A DNA stretch of 10,899 nt from NCBI GenBank assembly GCA_017302355.1, contig JAFLDQ010000118.1, positions 1-10,899 of the forward strand, read 5' to 3'. Made by a program: the position numbers and the translations under genes. This DNA comes from Dechloromonas sp. (GTDB taxonomy: Bacteria > Pseudomonadota > Gammaproteobacteria > Burkholderiales > Rhodocyclaceae). How positions within the stretch are numbered: the stretch's first letter is position 1; each line of letters begins with the position of its first letter. This document shows, piece after piece, positions 1 through 7,238 of this stretch. The notes beneath the pieces are model-generated. The model was not told where the DNA came from. It made no database searches and worked only from the letters and a program-made list of their open reading frames with translations.

Positions 1-1
1 C

Positions 2-691
2 TTTCCGGAACTGAAAGACAAGCGGGTGCGCGGCCGGCTCGAAGGCAACAAGGTCGTGCCCTACTGGTCGCGCGCCGAGATCGCCGCGCGCGGCGACAAG
101 GTGCCGGCACGCACGCTGCTCTACATTGATGATGCCGTCGAACTCTTCTTCCTGCAGGTGCAGGGCTCCGGGCGGGTCAAGCTGCCGGACGGCACGACGA
201 TCCGTCTCAACTACGCCGACCAGAACGGCTATCCGTATCAATCGATCGGCCGTGTGCTGGTCGACCGCGGCGAGCTGAGACTCGAGGATGCATCGATGCA
301 GGGCATCCAGGCGTGGGCGCGGGCCAACCCCGGGCGTCTCGACGAACTGCTCAACAGCAACCCGAGCTACGTCTTCTTCCGTGAAGCGCCGAACGGCAAC
401 GGCGGCCCGGTCGGCGCCCTGGGCGTTGCGCTGACCCCCGAGCGCAGCATCGCCGTCGATCCCCGCTCGGTGCCGCTGGGGGCGCCGGTCTATCTGGCGA
501 CGACGCGCCCGAATTCGCCGAAAGCGCTGAATCGCCTGGTGCTGGCGCAGGATACCGGCAGCGCGATCACCGGCGCGGTGCGCGCCGACTTCTTCTGGGG
601 TTTCGGCAAGGAAGCCGGCGAGCAGGCGGGCAGGATGAAGCAGTCCGGGCGAATGTGGGTCCTGCTGCCGCCCGACGCAGCCGCGAAATAG
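2..691 (+). CDS. mltA: Membrane-bound lytic murein transglycosylase A, C-terminal part (5' end outside window)
   Basis: MltA cleaves the glycan strands of peptidoglycan between MurNAc and GlcNAc, forming 1,6-anhydro-MurNAc ends, and normally acts as a lipoprotein at the outer membrane. The reading frame is open from base 2, so the lipoprotein signal and the N-terminal part lie upstream; about 229 residues remain. The visible part holds the end of the MltA-specific domain (FFLQVQGSGRVKLPDG near base 147) and the C-terminal 3D domain. Its three conserved aspartates are visible in VDPRSVPLG, AQDTGSAI and RADFFWG, and the family's closing WVLLP is present. The aspartate in the QDTG motif is the one expected to be catalytic by comparison with E. 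coli MltA. The gene ends 172 bp before the convergent ABC exporter. Family assignment is firm; only the missing start limits the entry. Confidence 0.95.
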   Translation, partial: FPELKDKRVRGRLEGNKVVPYWSRAEIAARGDKVPARTLLYIDDAVELFFLQVQGSGRVKLPDGTTIRLNYADQNGYPYQSIGRVLVDRGELRLEDASMQGIQAWARANPGRLDELLNSNPSYVFFREAPNGNGGPVGALGVALTPERSIAVDPRSVPLGAPVYLATTRPNSPKALNRLVLAQDTGSAITGAVRADFFWGFGKEAGEQAGRMKQSGRMWVLLPPDAAAK

Positions 692-719
692 GAGAATCTC
701 CACCGCTGCCGGGCGCCTG

Positions 720-756
720 GACCAGCCTGTACGCCCGTGCGGCGCGGCGGCTGGTC
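720..756. repeat. Inverted repeat between convergent genes
   Basis: GACCAGCC (720-727) and GGCTGGTC (749-756) form a perfect 8-bp inverted repeat with a 21-base GC-rich loop, about 30 bases after the mltA stop. No T-run follows on either strand, so it is not a canonical intrinsic terminator. It could help end transcription or protect mRNA 3' ends between the converging genes, but that is inference. Confidence 0.3.
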
Positions 757-835
757 TCTGCCGTGAGGCAATGCGCGGGTTGGTGACAGGAACTCCGCAC
801 GGGAATGCCGCCGGCGCTTGCTCCCCGATCATTCG

Positions 836-857
836 TTCCGGAGGGCACGGTCCGGAA
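836..857 (-). terminator. Short hairpin just after the ABC exporter gene (possible weak terminator)
   Basis: TTCCGGA (836-842) and TCCGGAA (851-857) form a perfect 7-bp stem with an 8-base loop. The hairpin begins 6 bases past the stop codon of the leftward ABC exporter gene. On the minus strand the bases after the stem (CGAATGATCG) are not a T-run, so intrinsic termination would be weak. Position is the main argument. Confidence 0.3.
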
Positions 858-863
858 AGGGAA

Positions 864-2567
864 TCACTTGCCGAAACTGAAACTCTCCGCCTGGTGCGAG
901 CGCCAGGCGCTGTCGCCGGTCAGTTCCAGCACCTGTTTGTGGTATTTCAGGATGGTCGAGCGGTGGCCGACGCTGATCAGCGTCGTCTGCGTTGCCGTCA
1001 GTTGCCGGTAGAGGCTGGCTTCGTTGGCGCTGTCCAGCGCGCTGGTCGCCTCGTCGAGGATGGCGAACAGTGGCCTGGTCAGCAGCAGGCGCGCGAAGCC
1101 AAGGCGCTGCTGCTCTCCGACCGAGAGGACCTTGTGCCAGTCCATCTCGACGTCGAGGCCGCCGAACCGGGCGGCGAGACCGGGAAGATTGACTTGTTGC
1201 AGCAGGTCGAGAAGCTCTTCGTCGGAGACCGGCAGGTCGTGGTTGGGATACAGCAACTGGCTGCGCAGGGTGCCCAGCAGCATGTAGGGCTGCTGCGGCA
1301 GGAACAGGATGTCGTCCTCGGGCGGGCGGTAGATGGTGCCGCTACCCGAGCGCCACAGGCCGGCGATCGCGCGCAGCAGCGAACTCTTGCCGCTGCCGCT
1401 CTCACCGACGATCATCAACCCCTCGCCGGGCTTGACGGTCAGCGAAAGGTTGTTGATCAGGATGCGGTCGTCGTTGGGCGTGTGCAGGGTGACGCCCGCG
1501 AGCGTGATGTCGGCAGCATCCATGGTCCGGATGGTGCTCTTCCCCTGGGGCTGGCCGCCGGACTGCCCGGGAAGGACCCGGGCCAGGGTGTCGAGGCGGT
1601 CGACGCCGGCGGCGAAGCGGCTGAGGCTCTCGAAGTTCTCGACGATCAGCGAGATGGCGCTGAGCACCGCGGCAAACGCGCCCGCCGCCTGAACGGCGCG
1701 CCCCACTTCGAGTTCACCCGAGAGCACGCGCGAGGCGATGATGGCGCTGGGGATGACGAGGGTCAGCAGGTTGTAGGCCTGCTGGAAGAGATTGAGTGCG
1801 AGCTGATTGCGGATGAGCCGGTTGAAATTGTCGAAAGCCTTGGCAAAACGGCGCTGGACCTGCTTTTGCTCCTGGTCCTCGCCGCGATAGAAGGCGATCG
1901 ACTCGGCGTTTTCGCGCACCCGCACGAGGCTGAAGCGGAAATCGGCTTCGCGGCGCAACTGGTTGAAATTGAGGGACATCAGTTTCTGGCCGAAGATGAG
2001 CACTACCACCAGCGTGCCGGCGACGGCGTACACCACCAGAAACAGGACCAGTTCGCGGGAAATCGACCAGAGGACGGCGCTGAAGGCGATCAACTGCAGG
2101 ACCGACGCGATGATCACCAGCAGGAAGTAGAGCGAGCGCTGGGTGAAGGTGGCGATGTCCTCGGCGACACGCTGGTCCGGGTTGTCGATGGCGGGGTCGC
2201 CGTTCAGCTCGTAGAAACACCGGTGGCTGAAATAGCGGTCGAGGAAACGGTTGGTCAGCCAGCGCCGCCAGTGGATGCCGAGCTTGTCGCGGACGAAGTA
2301 GTAGAGGGCATAGACGGGAACCGCCGCGATGAGCAGGATCAGGTAGAGCCGGATGGCGTCCCAGAAGCGCTCTTCGTTGCGGGCCGCGAGCGCCGAGGTA
2401 AACTCGCCGGTCTGCTCGATGAAACGCACCGCGAAGCGCGTCTGGGCCAGCAGCAGGATCACCAGCAAGCCGAGCAGGCCCCAGGCTTTCCATTTCTCGT
2501 CCGAGCGCCAGTAGGGCGTCGCAAGGAGCCAGAAGCGCTGCCAGAGATGGCGGTCAACCGTCTTCAT
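864..2567 (-). CDS. ABC exporter, fused SbmA/BacA-type membrane domain and ATPase (YddA-like)
   Basis: This is a 567-residue half-transporter with permease and ATPase in one chain, expected to work as a homodimer in the inner membrane. The first 330 residues match the SbmA/BacA-like membrane domain, with hydrophobic segments near residues 28-41, 72-91, 147-168, 172-193 and 268-282 and the family-typical stretch GIHWRRWLTNRFLDRYF (97-113). The ATPase domain has Walker A GESGSGKSS (388-396), a Q-loop in LPQQP (Q425), the variant signature LSVGEQQR (481-488), Walker B FAILDE with catalytic E506, a D-loop SALD and the H-loop histidine H535. Relatives include E. coli YddA and rhizobial BclA; the family is linked to peptide or cobalamin-like substrates, but the substrate cannot be read here. 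The start is the ATG at 2567, preceded only by a weak, close AAGG. A gap of 237 bp separates it from arsJ, and I see no reason to place it in the arsenic operon. Confidence 0.9.
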   Translation of the reverse strand: MKTVDRHLWQRFWLLATPYWRSDEKWKAWGLLGLLVILLLAQTRFAVRFIEQTGEFTSALAARNEERFWDAIRLYLILLIAAVPVYALYYFVRDKLGIHWRRWLTNRFLDRYFSHRCFYELNGDPAIDNPDQRVAEDIATFTQRSLYFLLVIIASVLQLIAFSAVLWSISRELVLFLVVYAVAGTLVVVLIFGQKLMSLNFNQLRREADFRFSLVRVRENAESIAFYRGEDQEQKQVQRRFAKAFDNFNRLIRNQLALNLFQQAYNLLTLVIPSAIIASRVLSGELEVGRAVQAAGAFAAVLSAISLIVENFESLSRFAAGVDRLDTLARVLPGQSGGQPQGKSTIRTMDAADITLAGVTLHTPNDDRILINNLSLTVKPGEGLMIVGESGSGKSSLLRAIAGLWRSGSGTIYRPPEDDILFLPQQPYMLLGTLRSQLLYPNHDLPVSDEELLDLLQQVNLPGLAARFGGLDVEMDWHKVLSVGEQQRLGFARLLLTRPLFAILDEATSALDSANEASLYRQLTATQTTLISVGHRSTILKYHKQVLELTGDSAWRSHQAESFSFGK

Positions 2568-2658
2568 TGCCTTGCCAATGGATCGGATCGCCGTTGCATC
2601 GGGCCCTCTCCGGCCATGCAGAAGAGATATCTGGTGGGCATCGCTGCGCGCATGGAAT

Positions 2659-2688
2659 CTTTTACTCCCGGCCCCCGGGTGGGGTCAA
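2659..2688 (-). promoter_or_regulatory. Candidate sigma70-type promoter for the ABC exporter gene
   Basis: On the minus strand TTGACC (plus 2683-2688) lies 18 bases before TAAAAG (plus 2659-2664). That is five of six matches to the -35 consensus and four of six to the -10 consensus. It lies about 90 bases upstream of the ATG at 2567 in the gap after arsJ. The match is moderate and the site is inferred only from motif and position. The remainder of the 2568-2780 gap shows no gene. Confidence 0.35.
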
Positions 2689-2781
2689 GTCCGCACGCTG
2701 CGCAGAGTCGGGGGCGAACGCGGCAGTCCGGACCCCGCGTCGGGATGCGCCGGGCCTTGCCGTCCATCCGGATGATCCGGT

Positions 2782-2802
2782 TGGCCGGCCGGAAGCCGGC
2801 CA
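2782..2802 (-). terminator. GC-rich hairpin directly after arsJ
   Basis: TGGCCGGC (2782-2789) and GCCGGCCA (2795-2802) form a perfect 8-bp stem with a 5-base loop, beginning 2 bases after the arsJ stop codon. No T-run follows on the minus strand, where a second palindrome, CATCCGGATG (2765-2774), lies downstream. It probably marks the end of the arsenic operon, either as a weak or Rho-assisted terminator or as a 3'-end stabiliser. The structure is seen directly; its function is inferred. Confidence 0.45.
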
Positions 2803-2804
2803 GC

Positions 2805-4103
2805 CTAGTCGCCCATGTCGTCGAGCTTGAGCGGCCGGGTGCGGGGGCCGAGGTTGCGCGGCAGGAGCAGCGACAGCAGACCGGCGACCAGAACGAAGGC
2901 CGCGGACGCCCAGAGGCAGGCGATCAGGCCGTCGTTCGGTCCGCTCCGCACGCCCCACTGGTAGAGCGCGCCCGATAGAACGGTGCCGGCAAGACGGCCG
3001 GCGGCGTTCGCCATGTAGTAGAAGCCGACGTTCATCGCCACCTTGTCGCTGTCGGTGTAGGCCAGGATCAGGTAGGAATGCACCGCCGAATTCAGGGCGA
3101 AGACGAAGCCGAAGACGATCAGCCCGGCGACCACGACGATGCCTGGCGCGACTCCGCCGTTCAGGCTGAGGGCGATGCCGGCGGGCAGGGCGGCGAGAAC
3201 GAAGGCGAGGAGCGTCGCCGTCCGGCCGTCGGGTTCGTGTCTTTCCTCGACGCGGCTGCGCAGCAGGCCCGGCGTTGCCGCCTGGACGATGCCGTAGCCG
3301 ATCACCCACGCCGCCAGGAAACCGCCGGATTGCCAGAAGGTCCAGCCGAGCACGCCCGAGAGAAAGACCGGCAGACCGACGACGAACCAGACGTCGCGGG
3401 CGCCGAAGAGGAAGATGCGCGCCGCGGCGAGCTTGTTGACCGCGCCGTTGCGCGAGAACATCTGGCCGAACCTGGCCTTCTTGTTGGCCTGGCCGAGGCC
3501 GCCGCGCATCAGGATGGCGGCGAGGACCAGCGTGCCGCCGACCAGCGCGACGAGCAGCTTGAGCGCGGTCTGGAAATCGAACACGGTCAGCAGCAGGCCG
3601 CCGAGGAAGAAGCCGACGCCCTTGAGGGCGTTCTTCGAGCCGGTGAGGATCGCCACCCAACGGTAGAGCGTCACCGACGCGTCTTCGGGGACGATCAGCT
3701 TGACCGCGCTCTTCGAGCTCATCTTCGTCATGTCCTTGGCGATGCCGCTCAATGCCTGCGAAACCATGACCCAGGCGACGACCAGCCAGCCCGGTGGAGC
3801 GAAGGCGAGCATCGACAGGGCGACGATCTGGGCGCCGAGTCCGATGAAGAGCGTGGTTTTGAGTCCGAAACGGGCGCCGAGGTAGCCGCCGAAGAGATTG
3901 GTGACGATGCCGAAGACTTCGTAGAAGATGAACAGCGAAGCCACCGCCAGCGGCGTGTAGCCGAGGTTGTGGAAATGGAAGAGCACGAGCATGCGGGTGG
4001 CGCCGTCGGTCACGGTATCCGACCAGTAAGCCGCGGTAACCAGGATGTAGTTGCGCAGGCTGGCCCGCGGTGAACGGTCGCCGGCTGTCGCTGGCTCACT
4101 CAT
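2805..4103 (-). CDS. arsJ: ArsJ, MFS exporter of 1-arseno-3-phosphoglycerate
   Basis: This 432-residue inner-membrane protein of the major facilitator superfamily has about twelve hydrophobic segments. A motif-A-like loop, GGYLGARFGLK (72-82), lies between the second and third segments. The N-terminal region (LRNYILVTAAYWSDTVTDG, 16-34), the length and above all the pairing with a GAPDH gene and arsR identify it as ArsJ. In characterised systems ArsJ exports the unstable organoarsenical that GAPDH makes from arsenate and glyceraldehyde-3-phosphate; the product hydrolyses outside the cell. The frame is open further upstream to 4250, but the ATG at 4103 is chosen: GGAGGA lies just before it at good spacing, and the upstream stretch is arginine-rich with no membrane or family character. 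It follows the dehydrogenase gene by 89 bp on the same strand and is probably cotranscribed with it. A small hairpin (4116-4121 with 4129-4134) lies just upstream of the ribosome binding site. The exporter frame itself is intact. Confidence 0.9.
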   Translation of the reverse strand: MSEPATAGDRSPRASLRNYILVTAAYWSDTVTDGATRMLVLFHFHNLGYTPLAVASLFIFYEVFGIVTNLFGGYLGARFGLKTTLFIGLGAQIVALSMLAFAPPGWLVVAWVMVSQALSGIAKDMTKMSSKSAVKLIVPEDASVTLYRWVAILTGSKNALKGVGFFLGGLLLTVFDFQTALKLLVALVGGTLVLAAILMRGGLGQANKKARFGQMFSRNGAVNKLAAARIFLFGARDVWFVVGLPVFLSGVLGWTFWQSGGFLAAWVIGYGIVQAATPGLLRSRVEERHEPDGRTATLLAFVLAALPAGIALSLNGGVAPGIVVVAGLIVFGFVFALNSAVHSYLILAYTDSDKVAMNVGFYYMANAAGRLAGTVLSGALYQWGVRSGPNDGLIACLWASAAFVLVAGLLSLLLPRNLGPRTRPLKLDDMGD

Positions 4104-4192
4104 GAACTTCCTCCGGCGGGATGTCGCCTCCCGCGGGCCGCCGGCCGCCAGTTGCGGTCGACGGCGAAAAATGGTGCATTTCGGGGGTCGCA

Positions 4193-5201
4193 CTAGAGCG
4201 ATGCGGCGACCTTGCGTGCGAGTTCGACGTAACGGTTCACGTAACCCCACTCGTTGTCGTACCAGGCGTAGATCTTGACCAGCGTGCCGTCGGTCACCAG
4301 GGTGTGCGCCGCGTCAACGATCGCCGAGCGCGGATCTCCACAGTGGTCGATCGACACCAGCGGCCGCTCCTCGTAACCGAGAATTCCCTTGAGCGGCCCC
4401 GCCGCGGCCGCCCGGAGCAGGCCATTGACCTCGGCGGCGGTCGTCGCACGCCGCATCTCGAAGACGCAATCGGTAAGCGATGCGTTGAGCAGCGGCACAC
4501 GCACCGCGTGCCCGTCGAGCTTGCCTTTCAGTTCCGGGAAGATCAGCGCGATCGCGGTCGCCGAACCGGTCGTCGTCGGTACCAGCGACAGGCTGGAAGC
4601 GCGCGCGGCGCAGATCCTTGTGCATCTGGTCGTGCACGCTCTGGGTGTTGGTCGAACTGTGGATGGTGGTGATCTGGCCGTGGGCGATGCCGATCGCCTC
4701 GTGGACCACCTTGACCACTGGCGCCAGGCAGTTCGTCGTGCACGAGGCCGCGGTCACGATGTCATGCCGGGCCGGGTCGTAGAGGTGGTCGTTGACCCCC
4801 ATGACGATGTTCAGCGTGTCGCCGCCCTTGACCGGCGCGGCGACAATCACCTTCTTCACGCCCGCTCCCAGGCAGGGCGACAACTCCTCGACCGTCCTCC
4901 ACTTGCCGCTGGCTTCGAGAACGATGTCTACTCCGGCATTACGCCACGCCGGTTGGCCAACATCCCGTGAGGAACTGTAGCCGATCGCCTTGCCGTCCAC
5001 CACCATGCGCCCGTCGCTTGTCCCGATGTCGTGCCGCCAGCGGCCATGCACCGAGTCGAATTCGAGGAGATGGGCAGCGGACTCCACCGGCCCGCCCGGT
5101 TCGTTGATATGCACGAACTCGATCTCCGGGCAATCCCATCCGGCGCGCAGCGCCAATCTGCCCATGCGACCGAAACCGTTGATGCCGACCCTGACCGTCA
5201 T
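4193..5201 (-). pseudogene. gapdh: ArsJ-associated glyceraldehyde-3-phosphate dehydrogenase, interrupted by a frameshift
   Basis: In arsJ operons this enzyme uses arsenate instead of phosphate to make 1-arseno-3-phosphoglycerate. The start is ATG 5201, with GGAGG upstream. The first frame covers residues 1-201: NAD-binding [10 protein letters not shown] (7-16), catalytic SCTTNCLAP with C154, and H181 in ITTIHSSTN. After HKDLRRAR (about 4599) homology continues in another frame as [13 protein letters not shown], then RVPLLNAS and the closing [17 protein letters not shown], to the stop at 4193. Compared with E. coli GapA, the segment between HKD and the PTTTG motif is 2 nt short. The break sits in a GC-dinucleotide tract at 4599-4607. 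One more GC would give 336 residues, the normal family length. Read literally, translation would end at 4314 with 295 residues, the last 94 unrelated. The pseudogene label is provisional: sequencing error is equally possible. Both flanking genes of the module are intact. Confidence 0.88.
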
Positions 5202-5227
5202 TTCCCTTTCCTCCAATCGGTGAGTGG

Positions 5228-5275
5228 CGCCTGCATCGATGCCCGGCGAAAGGCATCGCTGGAACGCCGCAGGCG
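5228..5275 (-). promoter_or_regulatory. Nested hairpin in the leader of the gapdh-arsJ transcript
   Basis: An outer 7-bp stem (5228-5234 with 5269-5275, CGCCTGC/GCAGGCG) encloses an inner 7-bp stem (5237-5243 with 5252-5258, CGATGCC/GGCATCG) with an 8-base loop. Both are perfect. The structure ends about 26 bases before the dehydrogenase start codon, just upstream of its ribosome binding site, so it would sit in the 5' untranslated leader. Whether it regulates, stabilises the mRNA or is chance in GC-rich DNA cannot be decided. Confidence 0.35.
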
Positions 5276-5307
5276 ACCTTGCCCGCAAACGTTTCCATAT
5301 TGCTGGA

Positions 5308-5317
5308 ATTCTAGAAT
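5308..5317. promoter_or_regulatory. Palindrome ATTCTAGAAT, candidate ArsR operator overlapping a -10 element
   Basis: A perfect 10-bp palindrome lies in a small AT-richer island (about 5289-5325) of the 252-bp gap between the divergent arsR and dehydrogenase genes. It contains TAGAAT on both strands, five of six matches to the sigma70 -10 consensus. No good -35 partner was found on either strand at 16-18 bases. ArsR-family repressors bind short imperfect palindromes overlapping their own promoters, so position and symmetry make it the best operator candidate, but I know no matching consensus for this ArsR subtype. Confidence 0.35.
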
Positions 5318-5417
5318 CAAGTAAACCCCGGGATTCGCCGGCTGCCCCAAAGGATCGCCGTCGTGTCTTTTCAGGAATTGCGGGAGTGCCGTGAATGCCC
5401 GGTGTGGGGGCAAGCCT

Positions 5418-5446
5418 TTGCCGGATCGACGATATTTCGGTATCTT
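5418..5446 (+). promoter_or_regulatory. Candidate arsR promoter
   Basis: TTGCCG (5418-5423) and TATCTT (5441-5446) are separated by 17 bases, a good sigma70 arrangement, with four of six matches to each consensus. The -10 ends 7 bases before the chosen arsR ATG at 5454, so the transcript would start at or almost at the start codon. Short arms GATA (5431-5434) and TATC (5441-5444) flank a 6-base gap here and could belong to an operator half-site. Confidence 0.4.
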
Positions 5447-5453
5447 TGGAAAC

Positions 5454-5771
5454 ATGAACAACACCGATGCCGTGACCGCGCTGGCTGCGCTCGCCCAGGA
5501 CAGCCGCCTCGCCATCGTCCGCCTGCTGATCCAGAACGCGCCCGCCGGCCTGACCGTAGGGCTGATCGGCGAGCAGCTGGAGTTGCCGGCGCCGACGCTG
5601 TCGTTCCACCTGAAGACATTGAGCCACGCCGGCCTCGTGACGACCAAGCAGGAAGGCCGCTTCGTGCGCTGCCGGGCCGAGATGGGCAGGATCAACGCGC
5701 TGATCGGTTTTCTGACCGATGATTGTTGCGGCGGGCGTCCGGAGGTCTGCAAGCCGTCCGCGAAGTGCTGA
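5454..5771 (+). CDS. arsR: ArsR-family arsenic-responsive repressor
   Basis: This 105-residue winged-helix repressor is expected to bind DNA as a dimer and release it when As(III) binds. Recognition-helix region: [19 protein letters not shown] (44-62), followed by the wing [14 protein letters not shown] (62-75). The ELCVCDLC-type cysteine pair of the E. coli R773 repressor is absent. Instead cysteines cluster at the C-terminus: C91, C92, C99 and C105 in [17 protein letters not shown]. This resembles the arrangement in Acidithiobacillus ferrooxidans ArsR, whose C-terminal cysteine triplet binds As(III). ATG 5454 is chosen because the family fold begins right after it. A GTG at 5391 with GGGAG before it would add 21 residues that do not look like the family and would overlap the likely promoter. 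The gene is divergent from gapdh-arsJ and ends 34 bp from the convergent oxidoreductase gene. Confidence 0.92.
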   Translation: MNNTDAVTALAALAQDSRLAIVRLLIQNAPAGLTVGLIGEQLELPAPTLSFHLKTLSHAGLVTTKQEGRFVRCRAEMGRINALIGFLTDDCCGGRPEVCKPSAKC

Positions 5772-5805
5772 GCGTTCGCCTGGCGCCGCACCACGGCGAG
5801 ACGAT

Positions 5806-7053
5806 TCAGCTTCCGCCGTCGATCACCGTAAAGGCCATTCCGGAATTCTCTTGGAGACGCTCGATCAGGCGGTCGCCGAAAATGGTCGCCGGCGTCCAGA
5901 AGCCGCCGGGTTTCTTCGCCTTGGGCAGGTCGCGGGCGAGGAATGCCGCGGCCTGCGCGAGCATTTTCGCCGTAGACCCGTAACCGGCGTCGCGGTCGCC
6001 GGTCACCTTGACCATGATGCTGCGGCCGTCATCGCTGCGGCCGAGGAAACGCAGGTCGTAAAAGCCCTGCTGCTGCGCTTGCGGGCTCGGGCCCGCGCCT
6101 GGCGCCGGCAGCACGAAGCGCTCGAGGGCCCGGCGCGCCGGGCCGATGGCGCCGGCGGCCATGAAGCCGGCGAGCCCGGCGGTCATTCCCAGCGCCGCCA
6201 ACCGGCCCTTGACGCCGCCGCCGGCCAGCACCGCCTCGTCATAGCGGAACCCGGCGCCGTAGGCTTGCCCGGTCAGGGCGTTGGTCCGCTGCACGATGCG
6301 TGTGTTGATCGCGCTCATGATGAAGGGCGCCACCCAGACCTGGAAATCGTTGTCGAACTCGGCGAACCGGATGTCGGGCTGGCGCACCGGCGGCGCGTAG
6401 CCCCCCGGACAGAGCGAGTAGGGATTGGCGAGTTCCTTGCGCAGTTGCGGATCGGCGGCGGCCTCCTTGGCGATATTCAAGATACTGGCGACGGTGCCCC
6501 CCGAAACCCCGCCCCGTAGCGCCTTGACCCGCATCTTGACGCGCGGGCAGGGCTGGCCGAAGCGTCTGATCGCCGCCTGCTGCAGGAAATGCACGCCGAG
6601 ATCGGAGGGGATCGAATCGAAGCCGCAGCAGTGCACGATGCGCGCCCCGGACTTGCGCGCCATCTCCTCATATTGGCTCAGCATCCGCCGGATCCATTGT
6701 GTCTCCCCGGTCAGGTCGCAGTAGTCGGTCCCGGTCTCGGCGCAAACCCTGACCAATGGTTCGCCATGGAGCGCATAAGGTCCGACGGTCGACACCACGG
6801 CCCTGGTGCGGGCGCACATCTGGCGGAGAGCCGCCTCGTCGGCGGCGTCGGCGACGACGAGCGGCAGTTTCGCCGCCTCCGGACCGAGTGAGGCGCGCAG
6901 TTCCTCGAGTCTGGCGAGCGAGCGACCGGCCGCCGCCCATTTGAGATCGCCGCAGGCGCCGAACTGCTCGAGGAGGTGGCGGGTCAGGATTTTCCCGACG
7001 AAGCTCGTCGCGCCGAAAACGATCAGGTCATGGCGAGGAGAAGCGGCAGTCAT
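5806..7053 (-). CDS. Saccharopine dehydrogenase-like NAD(P)-binding oxidoreductase
   Basis: This 415-residue protein has an N-terminal Rossmann fold with the dinucleotide-binding motif [15 protein letters not shown] (9-23). It continues with [13 protein letters not shown] (40-52), [32 protein letters not shown] (about 87-118) and a glycine-rich [13 protein letters not shown]. This pattern is typical of the saccharopine dehydrogenase-like family that includes mycobacterial trans-acting enoyl reductases, rather than true lysine-pathway saccharopine dehydrogenase. A hydrophobic stretch, [20 protein letters not shown], in the C-terminal half suggests membrane association. The substrate cannot be read from sequence. 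The ATG at 7053 begins a few residues before the Rossmann strand, as expected, but no Shine-Dalgarno sequence precedes it on the minus strand. Its neighbours (arsR convergent, groES divergent) give no functional hint. Confidence 0.82.
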   Translation of the reverse strand: MTAASPRHDLIVFGATSFVGKILTRHLLEQFGACGDLKWAAAGRSLARLEELRASLGPEAAKLPLVVADAADEAALRQMCARTRAVVSTVGPYALHGEPLVRVCAETGTDYCDLTGETQWIRRMLSQYEEMARKSGARIVHCCGFDSIPSDLGVHFLQQAAIRRFGQPCPRVKMRVKALRGGVSGGTVASILNIAKEAAADPQLRKELANPYSLCPGGYAPPVRQPDIRFAEFDNDFQVWVAPFIMSAINTRIVQRTNALTGQAYGAGFRYDEAVLAGGGVKGRLAALGMTAGLAGFMAAGAIGPARRALERFVLPAPGAGPSPQAQQQGFYDLRFLGRSDDGRSIMVKVTGDRDAGYGSTAKMLAQAAAFLARDLPKAKKPGGFWTPATIFGDRLIERLQENSGMAFTVIDGGS

Positions 7054-7234
7054 CGGGCGCCCGGAGGAAAGATGGAAAGGTCAGTGTGGCGGCCGGCGGC
7101 GCCGCAGTCAATCGAAAGATCCTGCGGAAAATCCTGTCCCGCCCGCCTGTGCGGACCTCCGCCGGCCAGTCCCGATCCGTGCCGGAACCGGAAACTCGCG
7201 TCCGGATCCGCCGAAGCCGCAAAATTTGAGCCGG
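7054..7234. other. Gene-free stretch upstream of the groESL promoter
   Basis: This is the first part of the 311-bp gap between the divergent oxidoreductase and groES genes. I see no convincing gene, RNA or repeat here; the short open frames are arginine- and proline-rich and look like GC-driven shadows. The promoter of the leftward oxidoreductase gene must lie here, but no clear -35/-10 pair was recognised. Confidence 0.5.
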
Positions 7235-7238
7235 TTGA

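Noticed and set aside
771..2978. A very long plus-strand open frame (735 codons) opposite the ABC exporter and the arsJ end
   Set aside because: Its composition is low-complexity, rich in D, E, Q, A, G and R. It overlaps the clearly homologous ABC exporter along almost its whole length and has no recognisable domain. It is a GC-rich antisense shadow.
3078..4073. A 331-codon plus-strand frame opposite arsJ
   Set aside because: The product is E/D/R/Q-rich with no domain and is fully contained within the antisense of arsJ.
4104..4250. Upstream extension of arsJ by 49 residues
   Set aside because: The extension is arginine-rich, overlaps the end of the dehydrogenase gene and lies upstream of a strong GGAGGA site placed correctly for ATG 4103.
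5391..5453. Alternative GTG start for arsR with GGGAG upstream
   Set aside because: The 21 extra residues do not resemble ArsR N-termini, and the stretch contains the likely arsR promoter. It is kept only as an alternative if the transcript starts further upstream.
5776..5799. Small TCGCC/GGCGA inverted repeat between arsR and the convergent oxidoreductase gene
   Set aside because: The stem is only 5 bp with a 14-base loop and no T-run, so it is too weak to call a terminator.
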